From Chaunax sp. Z400 (taxonomy: Eukaryota; Chordata; Actinopteri; Lophiiformes; Chaunacidae): 64,000 bases of DNA. Below are positions 11,144 through 45,989 of this stretch, piece by piece (the first letter of the stretch is position 1; each line of letters opens with the position of its first letter). The notes under the pieces are model-generated. The model did no database searches. It saw only the letters and a list, made by a program, of their open reading frames with translations, and was not told where the DNA came from. Where the stretch lies: NCBI GenBank assembly GCA_037577475.1, contig CM075189.1, forward strand, positions 12,750,839-12,814,838. The letters are read 5' to 3'. The translations under genes and the position numbers were made by a program.

Positions 11144-14100
11144 ATGGCTGCGGATGCTACACTGTGCTTAGAGTTCCTGGACTGGGAACTTGACACTTCG
11201 ACATCTGGTGGACTAAAACAGGAGAAGCAATTTTCTGCCACACAAAGGAGGAACTACAGCCTCTGCAAGAGAAAGGCAAGTGATGATAAACCCTGAACAT
11301 CTTGATGTAAGATGATACATGGCCTTGTTTTAACACCATGTAGCTTTACTATACTGGGACATGAGCACATGGGTGTCTGTACATACAGTAACATAAGGAA
11401 GCTTTTAGGTATGAATGAAAACTTCATGGCTCAATGATGGTTTAAATCCAAGGTACTGTAATCCAACTGTCATCTAAAATCCTTCTTTTAAAATGAACAC
11501 ATCGTCTCTATGTTATGCTAAATTTGCTATGATTTCCACACTGCAATTACCAAAACAGATCAGCTTATAGTGGCAGTATAGGCACATACTCAGAGGGAAT
11601 CAACTCAGAGGGAATTCTGTTATTATTGTGGAACATGTTTGAGATCATTTATAAAGAGTGTGACATCATAGCCTGTCCTTCAGAGAATACCTACAAGTTT
11701 ATGTAACAAGTGTAAAATGTCACGCTCAATATCTACGTCGCTCTTCCTTAAAAGCTCAAATTTAAGGGATCGTTGTAAAGAAAATCTATGTAATACATAT
11801 AATATTCTGCTGTCAGAAATTCAGTGTTGTTGAGCTATATTACAAAGCTTAATGGCCTACAATGCAGCCTATGTTTTATATCTAAGGCTATAAGTTCAGT
11901 GTTTTCCAAGTTGAGAGTCTGGACCCACCAAGATCACAAGACGAATCACTGTAAGGTGTTTACATGAATAAGTAGAAGGGGACTCAGTAGAGCGTCCAAC
12001 ATTTAATGGATCTGCCCCTCAACTATATCCACAATAAATTGGAGGGGTTTTTCTCCTTGGCACATGTCCCACCCTTCCACTCAGTTCCCTGTTAGTGTAA
12101 CAGAAATGGTGAAAAAAAGGCCCTACCTCTCAATGATGATTCCTGGATCCACCCCTTAAACCAGATCCACTTCAGAATGTAATTCCTCTCTGCCACATGG
12201 CTAATCCTGCCACCAAGCTTCATGAAAATCTGTCAAGTAGTTTTGTTTTGTGTGTGTGTTTGTGTGAACCTGCTAAAAAAAAAAACAGAAACAACCAACA
12301 GACACCAGTGAAAACAGAACCTCCTTAACCCTATTGATTTATTTATAATAAAAATAAAAAATAAAAAGATTTGAATTTGCCACATTAAAAACACAGCTTT
12401 TTTTTCTTTCTGTTTCACAGTCATTTGCTGCCTTTGTGGCATCCAAGAGGGACGGCAGTCAGGAGGAGGGAAACGTATCTTGGTACTGCTGTGGCCAGAC
12501 GTTCAAGGAACACTCTGCCGTTCACAAACACGTTGCCAGGACTCATGATACTGAAATACAGCGGCTCACACAGGCCACATATGAGCGTTTGTTAAGGCAG
12601 GTGGAAAAAGAAGAAGCTAAAACACAGCAGCTTGAGACGGAGCCGCTGGACTTTTCTGCATGGATACCTGAGACGGGTCACATCTCTGAGCAACAACTTC
12701 AAAAGTACGGGTCAAATTTTCATTCTCTCTGGCTCAGTTTTCACCGTGTCCTGTTTTCAGTTCTGTTTCAAAAATGAAAATCCAGCGTAAGATTTGTATT
12801 AACGTAGGTGATTTTATAAAACATTAATTTCTGAATCCTTAAATAGATACTGATGTCTCTCAATACAATTATTCTTTCCAGGGGTCCAGGCAAGGTTCTC
12901 CTGTATTATCATTACTGCCAAGTGGAGGATCCTCATGTCATCTGTGCTTGGCAGAAAGCTTTGTGTGAGAAGCTCCACTTAACCGGCAAGGTGAGCAAAT
13001 TCTCTTAACCCGCCTCCAAAGTGTGAGACTGTGTTTACACTGGGAACAGATGAAGACTTGTTGATGTGTTTCCATAACTGGAGAAGGAACATTTGAGTGT
13101 ATTTAACTCTCCTTTTAGAAATATATCATGATCCTCTTCTTCAGGTGAGGGTGGCGACTGAAGGAATCAATGGAACAGTTGGTGGCACCGTTGCAGCCAC
13201 TGACATTTACACCGAAGCCATGTGTTCGCACCCCCTCTTCAGGATGGATAAGGAGGAGTTTAAGGTCAGACCTGATACTAATAATAAAAACTCTTGTTGA
13301 TAGTAGAGTTGGCTTTTAAGGGTACCAACTGAGTTATGTGGATACCACTGACTGCCTCTTCACGTTAAATTAATCGCTTCCAAATTTCGGTAGCTTAGAA
13401 CGCATCTGGGTGAAAAAGTAACTTGTGTACAGTAGATAGAGAGTGATCTTTTAAAAACTCTCTCACGCTGCAATGTCTGTGTGAATGCAAAGCTGGTCAG
13501 GGCAACACATCTGAGGATCTCATTTATAAAACTGTGTGTAGAATCCATACAAAAGCCCAAAACACATGTCGCGTATTCCCACAGCTGCACATAATGTTCC
13601 TTGTATGAATTACAATCTGTCTGGAAATGTGCACATGTGTGCATCAGCCTCAACATCCTGCCCTCAACACACACACATTCAAGCATCAGTGGTCACTGCA
13701 AAGCAACTCGGATTACATTACCTAAGGATATGAAGGATATGAAGTCTGTTTTTAAGCCTCTGACTTCTGAGCAATAATCATATTAAAATGAGATGAGTAA
13801 CTTATTCTTATTAAATGAAGTGTTTGTGTGTTTTCAGACAAGTTATGGCGGTGCAGAGTGTTTTACAGACCTGAGGGTTGGGGTCTATAAGGAAATTGTC
13901 CCAATGGGAATGGATCCTGATGTTATTTCCTATCGACTGGCAGGTATAGTTTACCAAACAATAATAATACTATTTTAATACTACAATTTAATTTCTACCT
14001 GTGCTACAAGTGTAATATCTCTAGCTCTGCCCTTTGTTTTCTATATTGGTAGATTTGTAAAGGTGCTGTTATGCTGTTAATGCTCGGAATGTCTCAGTGA

Positions 14101-15482
14101 AAGTTTTTCTTCCCTCTCAGGAGTCCATTTGGAGCCGGAGGAGTTTCATAAAGAAGTTGAGGCTCTTGTGGCTGAAGGGGATTTGTGCAACGACACTATC
14201 CTCCTGGACTGCCGTAATTTTTACGAGAGTAAAATTGTAAGTGTCATATCACTTTTCCTCCAAAAGTAATGATTTCTACAGACTATATTATTATTGAAAT
14301 TATTATTATTTTAAATCTAACCCTTTATTTGACCCCATTTGTACGAATTCTTCAACTGCTGCCTCAAATAAATACCATGTTTAATTTTTTGACAGTAAGG
14401 CCACACTGTGAAAATACCACCGGTTCTAATGTGGAGTTTTTGACCAACTTCAGAAAATGATCGTATGTTTTTGGTGAAGTCACGACATAAATGTTCGACT
14501 CTTGATTGATCCAGTTGTGTTTCTGTTGACGTTGACCTTTGATATCCCAGTAGAAATGTCAGGAAAAGAGTCAGTTTCCACTGAACTTTCAGAACCAAGC
14601 CGTTCTAAAAGTTGTCTTTTCCCTCCAGGGGCAGTTTACTCAGTGTTTGGCCCCAAACATCCGCAAGTTCAGCTACTTCCCGGACTATGTGGACCAGAAC
14701 CTGGAACTGTTCAGAGACAAGAAGGTCTTAATGTACTGCACAGGAGGGATCCGCTGTGAGCGCGGCTCTGCCTACCTCCGCTCAAAAGTAAGCTGACTTG
14801 TCTTGGAAGTGAACTAAAGAAGGGACTCTTTTAAACGTTGAAGCAGCTTAAGGAACTGACTTGTCCTGTCAGAACTCAGATGTGAAAACTGTTTAGTGTC
14901 TGCTTGTGACTTCGGACCAACAGTTCCCTAAAACAAATAGTGATTCCAGCACCAAACACAGGTTGTTTGCAACGTTTGCGAGATACTCTGAAAATACTTA
15001 TTGAGCACCGTGTCTGCAGGATGTGTGTAAAGAGGTCTACCAGCTGAAAGGTGGAATCCACAAGTACCTGGAGCGTTTCCCAGACGGTTTCTATCGAGGG
15101 AAACTTTTTGTCTTTGATGAACGCTACGCCATCTCCTCCAACAATGACGTCATCTCAGGTCAGTGTGTGCACCAAGCCACTTATCAGCATTTTGAATAAG
15201 AAAGAGATTTAACATTAATAAACATTCAGCTGTTGTCAATAATCCTTTCTAGACTGCAGGCACTGCCACTGTCCCTGGGACCAGTATGAGCTCTGTTCCA
15301 CCCAGTTCTGCTGTCAGCTGGTTCTGTCCTGTCCCAGCTGCAGACGGGATGGACACACGGCCTGCTGCCCCACCTGCCAAACCAAAGGACAGGCTCAGAG
15401 CAAGGCATCCGCCGCTGTTCTACACCACAAAGAGGAGTGCGAGTGCACTGGTGGACGTCCCAGAATCCCTCAGGATGTGTAG
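11144..15482 (+). CDS. tstd2: Thiosulfate sulfurtransferase/rhodanese-like domain-containing protein 2
   Basis: Vertebrate member of the TrhO/YceA family; the bacterial relatives hydroxylate wobble uridine in tRNA, while the animal protein's reaction is not settled. Exons: 11144-11275, 12421-12704, 12882-12990, 13145-13264, 13838-13943, 14121-14236, 14629-14787, 15020-15158, 15253-15482; total 1,395 nt, 464 aa (human is 516; the N-terminus is shorter here). Residues 65-86 hold a degenerate zinc-finger-like motif (WYCCGQTF...H...H). The TrhO N-terminal motif ATEGINGT is at about 179-186. The rhodanese domain follows, with LLDCRNFYESK and active-site loop CTGGIRC, so C326 is the predicted persulfide cysteine (codon 14737-14739). 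The C-terminus is rich in CxxC pairs, a probable zinc module. Exon 1 ends AAG before GCAAGT: the frame to exon 2 (K-S-F-A-A-F) only works with this GC donor. Confidence 0.95.
11276..12420. other. tstd2 intron 1 (GC-AG) containing a repeat
   Basis: Starts GCAAGTGATG and ends TTCTGTTTCACAG. The GC donor is supported by reading-frame continuity; the nearest GT (three bases on) puts exon 2 out of frame. The 3' half holds an interspersed repeat, annotated separately. Confidence 0.75.
11905..12290. repeat. Interspersed repeat of fish genomes
   Basis: Contains GAGTCTGGACCCACC, GGCACATGTCCCACCCTTCC and CCACCAAGCTTCATGAAAAT followed by CTGTCAAGTAGTTTTG. I recognise this word order from a very common teleost dispersed repeat, but I cannot name the family or fix its ends. 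Confidence 0.5.
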
Positions 15483-16960
15483 CGATAAAGGGGTTACAAT
15501 CGGGGGCTTGCAGAAACATGAAAAGGCCGTCTGTTCAGGGAACATGACCATTATATTTCATAGTTTTTATATGAATGTTAAAAAATGAAGTCAGATTTAC
15601 TGTATCTAAGTGGTTTCATTCTGAAGACTGTGCTCCATGGATCTGATATTACATGATAAAACCATTTATTGAGGAAATGTAAGAATACATATGCAAGGTT
15701 TATAACATGAATTTTGCAAAACTGGAATGATGAAGGTGTGTTTGTGTGTTTTCAAATCAGCCATTTGTCGATTACTTCTATTAATGGAATGTTTTTTTAT
15801 TTGTTCCAAATAATAATGGTTTCACAGATTACCTTATATTTAAATCATTTTAGGCTGTGCTTCATAAAAAGTGGATACAAATATAACAAAACCTTTTCTG
15901 AGTCAGTCACTGAGACATCAGGTTAGGCTAAAACACCGATCAGCAACACGTCTGTGAGCCGACCGGGGATGACACACCGATAGGATTCACTTCTGCATAG
16001 TTTATTATAAACGTGTCAAGATAAAAAATATGCAAAGTAGATCTCTAGTAAAGTCAACTGTCGAGTTGAGACGTGGCAGTGAAGAATCCATTAAATTCTG
16101 GATCCAGGATCTGAAGAAAACCACCATGAGTGAAGTGTAAAATGTTTTTCTTGAATAACTATCAAACTAATAATGATATCAATGTGATTCCAGACAGACA
16201 TATGTTTTCATGGTCAAGGAGTCATACTATGAGGGTCAAACTATCATGGGACGATTGCTTTTTGGTGCAATAACATACTGAGCTGCTGGCAGTGGAATAT
16301 CTTTCTAGTTTGAACTTGGATTATGGTTTAATTAAAAGGGTTGAGCCGTGATGGAGGTTTGCACTCTATTGAGTTGCCCTTCTAGTTTTACTTCTGTTTT
16401 ACAATGTGTATTACAGTTTGTAGTAAATCAAGCGAAAAAGAATGGGAAGTTCAAAAGCTATTTAACACTGGAAATTTACCTTAGGCCATTTACACCAAAT
16501 ATCTTAACAAATACAAATGTGCAGAAACAAAGCCTCAAGGTAGTAGTATTACTTGCTGAGTCATACTTAAGTAGAAATAAGAATATATGAAGTGTATGTA
16601 GTATAATTCTGATTAAATAAATTAAGAGTTGTAGAACAAACTGTTTTTTGTTAGATGACACAGATGGTAAATGATGTAAATTACTTTGAATTTAATGTTA
16701 AATTAATTTGTGCAGCTACTTGCACAAACAGTCCACAAGAGGGCGCGATGGGACCAATAACCAGGAGTCGGATCCTCAACATCCAAGTAAAAAGCGTCAG
16801 CTCTCATCCAGCAGACTTTGACAAGCTGCCCGGCTCTTCGCTGTCCAGGACCAGGCTCTCTGTCGCATTCCTGGACTCAAACCGGGCTTTAAGGACAGCG
16901 CAGCTCATGTGTATTTACCCAGCTGTGTGTCTGTGGGGTTAAGGACGGGAGGACCGAGCG
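15483..16960. other. tstd2 3' flank and sec24b 5' flank
   Basis: About 1.5 kb separating two genes on the same strand. A possible tstd2 polyadenylation signal, AATAAA, is at 16616-16621. From about 16735 the sequence becomes GC-richer (GAGGGCGCGATGGGACC) and probably carries the sec24b promoter and 5' UTR. No other gene is seen. Confidence 0.5.
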
Positions 16961-37625
<20,665 letters not shown>

Positions 37626-38540
37626 GCTCCCATCACACAGAATCAGACTTTGGCCGCTAGAATCCTCAAACCAGAGCGAGAGAGAGAGGATTTCCAGCCT
37701 CGTAGTGTGAAAACTAGTGTCGGCCAATGACAACCACCGCTCTCTCAGACTGGTTTAAGCAACGTGGTTTTTTTAAAACTCCTGCTTCTCCAAAACTTTC
37801 TGAACAGATCCACTCACAGCTTATTGGTCAGCTGGGATTTGACCACCGTACAAGGAGGAGGAGGGGGGTGTCTTTGTAGAAGAGAATAATTATACAGGAA
37901 TAGATGAATGAAGGGGGGGGGGGACTTTTGGAAAGCGGTCCTCCAGCATCTCGTCGCTGCCTCTTAATCACTGTTAAGCCTCTCTTCAAGTCCATCCCTG
38001 CTGAGAAAGGAAGGGGGGGGGGAGTCGAGCCAAGAAGATGCCACTTCAACACGTTTTAGTTCAGTTTGTTTTTTCGTGAGCCTCACATGTAGCTAGTACT
38101 GTTTTGTTTTAACTTTATTCCCCTTCTAACGTCTCGGTTTCATTTCAAGACTATTTTAAATACACTGGATAACAAAAATTCCATCTCTTGTTTTTCATCA
38201 CATGCTTTGAAACACATAAACGCATGTCTCCGTTTTGCTGCTAGTCTGAGGACAACCGTCTGTGGAATGGGAATCTAACCGGACAGTGGTTGGATGTTGA
38301 ACACCCCCCCCACCCCCCCACAATGGCTCTGCTCCCCCCCCACTGTGTGAACTCCTCATTTGTCGAGATCAAACTTCAAACCACTGTCAAAAATCTTCTC
38401 CTCATTTTTTTGTTTTTTTGTTGTTGTTTTTTTTCCAGGCACTAAATGAAGTTGCTTTTCACTTTGTAACTATTGAAAGAGTCTTTTATGTGCGATAATT
38501 TATGAACCAGCTTATTAAATAAAAAAATAAAAAAACAGAA
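37626..38540 (+). other. sec24b: sec24b 3' UTR
   Basis: About 0.9 kb from the stop codon to overlapping polyadenylation signals. It contains several G and C homopolymers (for example near 37913 and 38013, and C-rich runs near 38300) and no coding frame. Confidence 0.7.
38518..38531 (+). terminator. sec24b polyadenylation signals
   Basis: Two AATAAA hexamers in close succession (38518-38523 and 38526-38531) in an A-rich run, the first clear signals after the stop. Confidence 0.7.
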
Positions 38541-41500
38541 CTGTGTTTGTTTCATGTGACGATCCCATCCGTGAAAATCAAAAATGTCTTTTTAACCCTC
38601 TTAGATCACATCCACAGTCATATTGTGTCCCTTTGAAACAATATGTGACTTTTCTTTGTATTCTTTTGTATTTCGTGTCAGAAGGACGACACCAGATTAG
38701 AGCGTCTTTGAGAGCCACAACTTTAAAACACAACTTTATAAATCTAATCACTGATTTTGCTGAAACTTAATCATATTTTATGGAGGACCCTATTTTCTGA
38801 TTTCCCCTCTGGTGTCCCCAGCTGCTCTGCCTGATGGATGGATGCTTTAATTGTAGCTTAAGTGCTAACTGCTGCTATAGCAACTGTACCAGCTTCAGCA
38901 TCGAAGAATCTTGTTAGCATTTCCATTAGCCGGCTCAGCCACAGGATGCCAGGAGGTTTTGTCAAACTACTGTAGTCTCCTTCAGGTGTTGGTCTGTCAT
39001 TGGATGCTGTGTTTGTTCCGTGTAAGGGTGTAAAGGGGTGAATCATCCATTTAGCGCTAACGCTCATGTTTCATGTGTCTTTAAAGGTAACCAGGATCCG
39101 TTTGACCGTCTTTACGCAGCTTGTTTGTACAAACATTCGACAGCTGCCATCTCTGAATCAGGGGTTGATGTAATGTCGCTCACTCACTATTCTCAGACAC
39201 CATGTGACCTTTCAGGACTTTGAATAATTGCTCTCATGTTTCGACATGTTCACGTCATCCGTCACTCCCTCCACCTCACTTCTGAGTGGATGCTATGACT
39301 CCGACACGTTTGATAGCAGCAAGTCCTCAACTAGGAAGAATTTAGTGACAAATCACAGATGTGTTAGAAGAGTTTGATATCTGTGTCTAAATAACCAAAA
39401 CATCGCCTGTACAGACATGTTAAACTGTATTAGTTTGACCCTTTATATACATGATCACTCTGTTCTTTTGGGTCCAGCAGGCCACCTTGTCAACCAACCG
39501 CAATACAATTCAGAGAGTGAATTAATTTAATGGTACAGTAAATGTTTCAACTTAGACTTGCAGAACATTTTGTTTTATATTTGAAGGTTTAAAAATGTAA
39601 GTAACAACTGGGCCGTAGAACATTAGCTACTAGGCCACAATAAAATTCCATGATCCAGCAAAATAAACGTAATAATAATTATATAACTCTGCAGGCTATT
39701 AATAGGTGAGGTTATGAGGTTATTCTTATCACGTATTTGGTAAAAAAAATTGTCATGCAGAAATGATCCTTTAATCATGAATCACATCACACTCGTAATA
39801 TTTGTCAAAGTAAAAGCACTATGATTTTTATTCTACCATATTAAATAAAATATTTTAGCCTCAGTCACAGTATGTCTAAATTTGATGGTTTTCATACCAG
39901 CAAGTTAATTCTTTCACATTTCCTCCAATGCTTATGAGACACTTGTTCCTATTGGAAACTAAAAGCATGCATTTAAAGTGAACCATTTCACAGTTCAGTT
40001 GTAGTGCGGTTAATGGATTTAATTTTCAATGCTCTTCCAGACTTGTTCTGGGTTCTCAACAGCAGGAAATGCTAAAGAAAAAAAAGAAATCACTATACCA
40101 CAGTTTTGAGACTTCTCGGACCTGCAGATGCCTCGTCTGAGAATGAAGTTTGTTTTCTTTAACTGAGTCGCGCTGCTTCAGAGGGAGCTGTAAAACGCTC
40201 TGAGGCTAATCGCCTGTGGTAAACACACAAACAGCCAGTGAACTGGCCTCTGCTCCATTTGCAAACATGTCTGGCTTCCATATGGTCTGACGGCTGCTGG
40301 AAACTACACTCCAAACCTCAAATATTTTAGCCAGTCATGCTTTCGGTGCCAGCTAGGCAGAAAGCAAAAAGTTCCACATTCTCAAAGCCTCTGTGTTTTG
40401 TTTTTTTTAAAGCATAAAAACATGGTGCAGACTAAAATATGAGTAACCATGTTGGACCACATCCAGCTGGGGAAGCGCTTTGGAAACCTTATTTCAAAGC
40501 AGTGTTTTACGTACTTTTTTTTACAGATTTAAAAGTAATGTCAGATGTTGGTCTGCTCATACATGTGTACAGGCCTGAACACATGAAGCTCAGGCTGTCT
40601 TTGCCTTTCAGATCTGTCACAATCAGCCAACACGTTGAACCGCCTCTCCTGTCTTCTTTCACCCAACAAACAAGTGTGTGCTGTTATCATAGCTCCAGTT
40701 TTTACTGGTCTAACCCTTCACACCCCTACTTCCAACCCAAACACCCGCCTCACCCACCTCACCCACAACTTCACTACAGACCCACTTTGATAAATGACCA
40801 TGAAGGCAAATACATTTTACCTCAAGTATCTTTCCCTATGATTCCTTTACAGTAGTCGTGGTCAAAATGACTATAACTATTATACTTTTATATTATACTG
40901 CAGTATTATTATTATAATAAGTGAAAGCCACAATGTGAGCAGAAGTAGACTGTGTGTACTGTTAATATAACAATAACTGTTTGACTCTCAGTGGATGAAG
41001 CATGGCCGTTGAGCTTTTACACAACTAGAACTTTAATGTTGACTTTAAAGGTTATTACAACAACTTCCATACGTCATGAAAGCCATAATAGAAACAGAGA
41101 ACCCATCATTCTCTGAAGATTAAAGACTTACTGAGAAGTAAAAAGGGTTTTATTTATTTGCTAATTTTAGCATCCATTTTATGGGTTTGCTCAAAAATTA
41201 CAGATTTTTTTTTTTTCATAAAAGATGTATTGTGAGAGAATTTTCTGTTTGGATAAAAGATTGATTGATAAAAGACTGTTTGTTGAATTAAAGATTTCTG
41301 AAAGTACATGAAGACATTATGAATAATCTGCAAACATTTTGGCATAAAATCCAAATTGATCATGTAACCAAAGAAAGCATAAAAAAAAAATTTTTAAAAA
41401 TGGAGGCTCTTGACAAAAACTGAATCAGAATTCTTCACTTCAGTTGATTAGAGAAGTTAGAAACCAGAAAACAAATTTGTTTTGTTGTTGTTGACTGTTA

Positions 41501-43354
41501 AATTAAACTTTTAGCATGTGTTACAAAAAGACTATTATAACCGAACTTTTGTGTGTTCTAATAGAACTAAGTCAGGAATCACTGTTACCATTTAAATTAG
41601 TGCTTATATGCAGGTTTTTTTTTAAACACAGGTATAAACCCTCTAAAAAGAGGTGATTGACTCCTCTCCTATTGCCAGAAGATGAATTTGTGTCTCTTTT
41701 TTGTTTTTCAGGTGTTTCAACGTTAGAAAAACAGGGAACAGTAGAAAAACCAGCAGATCATAAACATCTGAATGCATCCAGAAATGTTAAAGGTGTTTTT
41801 AAAGAATTTTTAATAACGTTCTGAATTAGTCACATAGTTTTTTTTTTCTTGTGCTAATGATGGAAGCAGATGTCGACTGCGACACCTCGCTTCCTTCTTA
41901 TCTCTGTTGAAAGTTGCACGTGTTCAGTCCTAATCAGGACACGGAAGCCTGTGTCAATTTTAGTGTTTAATTTTTTTTAATTTAATTTTCTTTCTCTTTA
42001 GTCTCTCTTTCAAGCTGAACCGCTGACTTGAACAAAGATGGACGAAAAACTATTCATGCCACAACTTCAATGCGTGTCATTGCATCGAATCAGAAAAATG
42101 AGCGTGTCCACCCGGGCGTCATGTTTCCATCAGAGCCAATCAGAGATAGAGCAGACCTTGAATTGAATGCTGATAGTATGGATTCCTGCGGACGACAAGA
42201 GTCTAGAGTCTCAGTCTGCAACCTCTGCAACATATCGCCTGTCCGTGGTTTATATGGAATACACATGTATCATCTGTAAAGAAAATAACCAACAAAAGGC
42301 TTTGCACATGTTGAAAGCAGCAGCAGGGTGGAGCTGTATCGTCACCTCTGCATACTTTATGTTCAGTTTGAGCCGGCCGATTTAAGATAAGCTCCCTGCC
42401 TCCCCTCCACATCTTCATATCCACCCTCTCTGAAGTCAAAATGACATTGTTGGACACATACGCAGCTCCGGTCTCGTGCACTCTGAGGTTATCTGTCGCT
42501 GATATGCTGCCCTGCAGTCTGTGGGAGTTTCTATAAGACTCTACACCCAAAAGCAGTTTCTGTGTTTGTCCTGTGAGCAAACAATGGGGCATTGTAACAG
42601 CGGATATACTTCAGATAGTCTCCGGCAGCAGTCATAACAGAGAAAAAAACATCTTTTTGTAGTTGTTAAGATAAAACATTTCGGTTTGGGGTCAGATAAG
42701 GACTTTATGTGCCTTGTTTTTATCCAAACTCGGCTTCTCCTACACGCGTCTTTGAGTAGAAGATGCAAAAAAAAAAGTCTTTACATGTTTTTTTTCCTGC
42801 AGATTTATTCCGTGTTCATTACTTGTGGCTCTTCACCGAGCAACGACAAAATCCTCCTCTCATAACACCTGTCTGTCGAGCATCATTATTGTTTTCAGCA
42901 CGTCTGCTCATCACCCTGCCGCTTTGTGACGAACAAACACTGATATTTGTTCAGCTTTCCTGCAGCTTGACACAGCAACACGCCAGCCCTCTGCAGAATA
43001 AGCCCTCCGCACCTCCTGATGGAGCTTTTCGACTGTCAGGAGGAAGAGCAGGAGAAGCCCAGCTGAGTTTATTTTTGATGAGCATTCCTCCTCAGACAAG
43101 TCCTCAACTTGAACCACATGCAGAACAACTTCAGAGAGAGGCACTGCTGCCGAGGCCTCAAAACACTCTGCAGAGCCTGGTAGTGAGTTAAAACTGGTGA
43201 TTTCTTTAATAAAAGCACTGGTTTCCACTCATCCAGTGGGGTTTAAGTAAGCTTTACTTCCATTTCCTCTATGTTCCATAAATGATCTTACAGGAATTAT
43301 TAGTACACGTGTTCCAGTTTAATATTATTTTCCTCTTTGTTTGCCTCACACTTA

Positions 43355-43665
43355 GAAGATTCTGGGTTTAAGTCCAGACCTGGGGCTTTTCTGTGTGGAG
43401 TTTGCATGATCTCCTCGTCTGCATGGTTTCCCTCCAGGTTCTCCGGCTTCCTCCCACAGTCCAAAAACATGTAACGTAGGTGAATTGGTGACGTAGGTGT
43501 GAATATGAGTGTGAATGTTTGTTTGTCTTTCTATGTGGCCCTGTGATGAACTGGTGACCTGTCAAGGCTGCACCCCGCCTCGCGCCCAATGTCAGCTGGG
43601 ATAGACTCCATCCTCCCCACAACCCTGCAAAGGATAAGTGGTTACAGAAAATGGATGGATGAGTG
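43355..43665 (+). mobile_element. Fish SINE/LINE-tail repeat with GGAT end
   Basis: Starts with a decayed B-box-like GGGTTTAAGTCC, then GTGTGGAGTTTGCATGATCT, GGCTTCCTCCCACAGTCCAA, GTGATGAACTGGTGACCTGT, CCCAATGTCAGCTGGGATAG and the tail GGTTACAGAAAATGGATGGA. This order is one of the most abundant dispersed repeats of teleosts; the exact family label is uncertain. Confidence 0.75.
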
Positions 43666-43669
43666 GATT

Positions 43670-43735
43670 TTAGATAGATAGATACATTATTGATCCTATT
43701 TCAAGGTCAATGTGAGACATGGTGCTATTCACAGA
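43670..43735 (+). repeat. TAGA-type repeat fragment
   Basis: TAGATAGATAGATACATTAT followed by TGATCCTATTTCAAGG, a second common fish repeat end abutting the preceding element. Confidence 0.5.
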
Positions 43736-45989
43736 ATAGCAAATTTTTTAAAATCAGGTAATAATTTTGTTATTTTTAAATTTTTGTCAATTTTTCCCTT
43801 GAATTATTTATATTCTAATATATTTGCATTTTGGATTTTTCATCCAACAAAACAAAACAAGCAGTTTTAGGGGCAATTTTAACAATTTTGTAACATTTAA
43901 TAAACTAAACAGAAATAGAAAGAATACTCCATCAAAAACAATCTAATTTCTAGGTTCACAAAAACAAGTAAAACTAGTGTGACTGAAGCGGCGACATCAT
44001 GTGTTACAGTCTAACGACCCTTTTTTCTGTTCTGCATACCTCAAGACATATTGTACAATATCCAAAGGCGAGACGTGTTTGATACTCAATATTTACTGTT
44101 TTTCATTGCCTAAATTGACAAAAAGCTGGTTTAACTGCGTCGTTTTTGGAGTTCAGTTTAATTCTCCTCCATAAAATGAGGCAGTTCTTCAGTCTGTGTC
44201 TCTGGACTGTTGTACTCGGCCAACAGCACCAGAGAAGTCTGTAACCTACTGAGGGCCCTCTGTGTTTGACGTGAAACGTATGAATCCACCCAGTTACGTA
44301 AGAGATCCTGCTGCCTTTATGCTGCTGCTCCTCTAAAGCTTTGTGTTTCCTCTGTAATGGCTGGAACCCAAACCGCCTCAGGAAGTTGTTTCCTGCTGTC
44401 ACGTCTTGGCTTCCCTTTCTGGCTGCTTGAAAAATCCTTAGCACTTCCTCCATGTAGGCCTGCCTGAGTGCTGCTTGAGATAATTAAATTCATAGTCTGT
44501 AATGCAAGTTTGCACATAATGGTCCACCAGCAAAATGAAAAGCACAGGACTGGATTTTCCCCCTGGTGGATTGAAACGACTTGTTAATATATACCGCCCA
44601 ACGATGTCACACTTCGTGAAGGAGATAAACTGCTCCTTCGTGGTGACGGGCCAGACATACACAAGTATGTCAGTGTCCGACCTAGATCATTGAAACCGCA
44701 TTAAGACCTTGACCTCACTCAGAAAACGTTCCACCCTCTTGTATCATTAACCTCTGCGGAAAGTTTTGGCCTTTAATAAGCTTTATACACACCTCCTGGC
44801 TCCGCTTTTATTCACACATGGGTGGCTTCAGCCCAGGTGATGGAGCATGTTGGCCATCAGTCATAGGGTTGGTTGTCTGTTTCCCAGCTCCTCCTTTCTT
44901 GTCTTGTGTTGAACAGGACAAACCTACAATTGTTCCTTGAATGTCAAGAAAAATGCATGTCGTGTCCAAAATCCGTTGCATCCATGAATGCAATCAACTT
45001 TCTTTTTTTTTTAACCATCCAGCAACACGCCCACACCAATGCAGTCCCCTTAATTCTTTCATTCGCAGTGCTTTCATACTGAACACAGCTCCAACAGTTC
45101 TTGTTTTGGCTCTGTCGTTCTTCGAGTTCGCCTAGTTAACCTTTGTACTGGCCTTCTGAGATCCCAAATGTCCTGGTCATGTATGCACACTTAAAAAAAA
45201 AAGAATATGCAAAACTGGTTTGATCCTATCTGCTTGAATTCATTCAGCCAAAAAGATAATTTTTTTCCCCATGAGATGCATTTGTCTCAATCAGCAGTGC
45301 CAGAAAGGCAGCAGCCTCGTCGACTTTTCATTCCCAGATGGCTGGGAGTGGGTGGGCAGCTGGGGGCTGAGACTTATGTAAGGACCATGTGCCGACTGCG
45401 AGCCTCGGCCAGTAATGAACTCTGTCTTCCATGCGTTGGTCCTTACTCACGGCCTCTTTAACACAAATAAGTCTCTGTGAATTACGAGGGTTTAACAGTG
45501 ACGGCCGTGGACATAGCTAGTGGGACTTCCAGAGCTCTGTTTTCCCTGGTTCCCACAGGACTGAGATTTATTAATAGGAGCCTACAGCGTAGATCAGATT
45601 CTCCATGGATTTTTACAGTCTCATGAGGAGGATGAGGCTACTTTCCTGAACACTACAACCCTGTGTTTGTCTTGGATTTCCCTCTGCCCTTTCTTCAGAG
45701 TGGTTTGGTCTGCTCACTCTTTTGTTTTTGTAGACTCCATTTTTGACAGAGAGAACAATCTATTGAGAAATGTGATGTTATACAGTCCTATTTCAGTGGT
45801 CTTTGGAAGGATTAACCATAGATCCTTTTACCAAAACAAATTAATTTCTGCCATTTCAAATACCAGACTCCTTTAACCCTTTAAGTCCATGGTTGTCACT
45901 GAGTAATACCATACTCAAAACCAACAGATTATCCTACATTTATATGTTGGCAGCATGGGTCTTGGGATGGTAATGGTCCTTGATCTGTC

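Noticed and set aside
42763..43191. A 142-codon open frame between sec24b and the SUN gene
   Set aside because: Low-complexity composition, no family resemblance, no splice or start context, and overlapping frames on the other strand; fits chance in non-coding DNA.
44100..44660. Overlapping minus-strand open frames
   Set aside because: No family resemblance and no consistent exon chain; left as intergenic.
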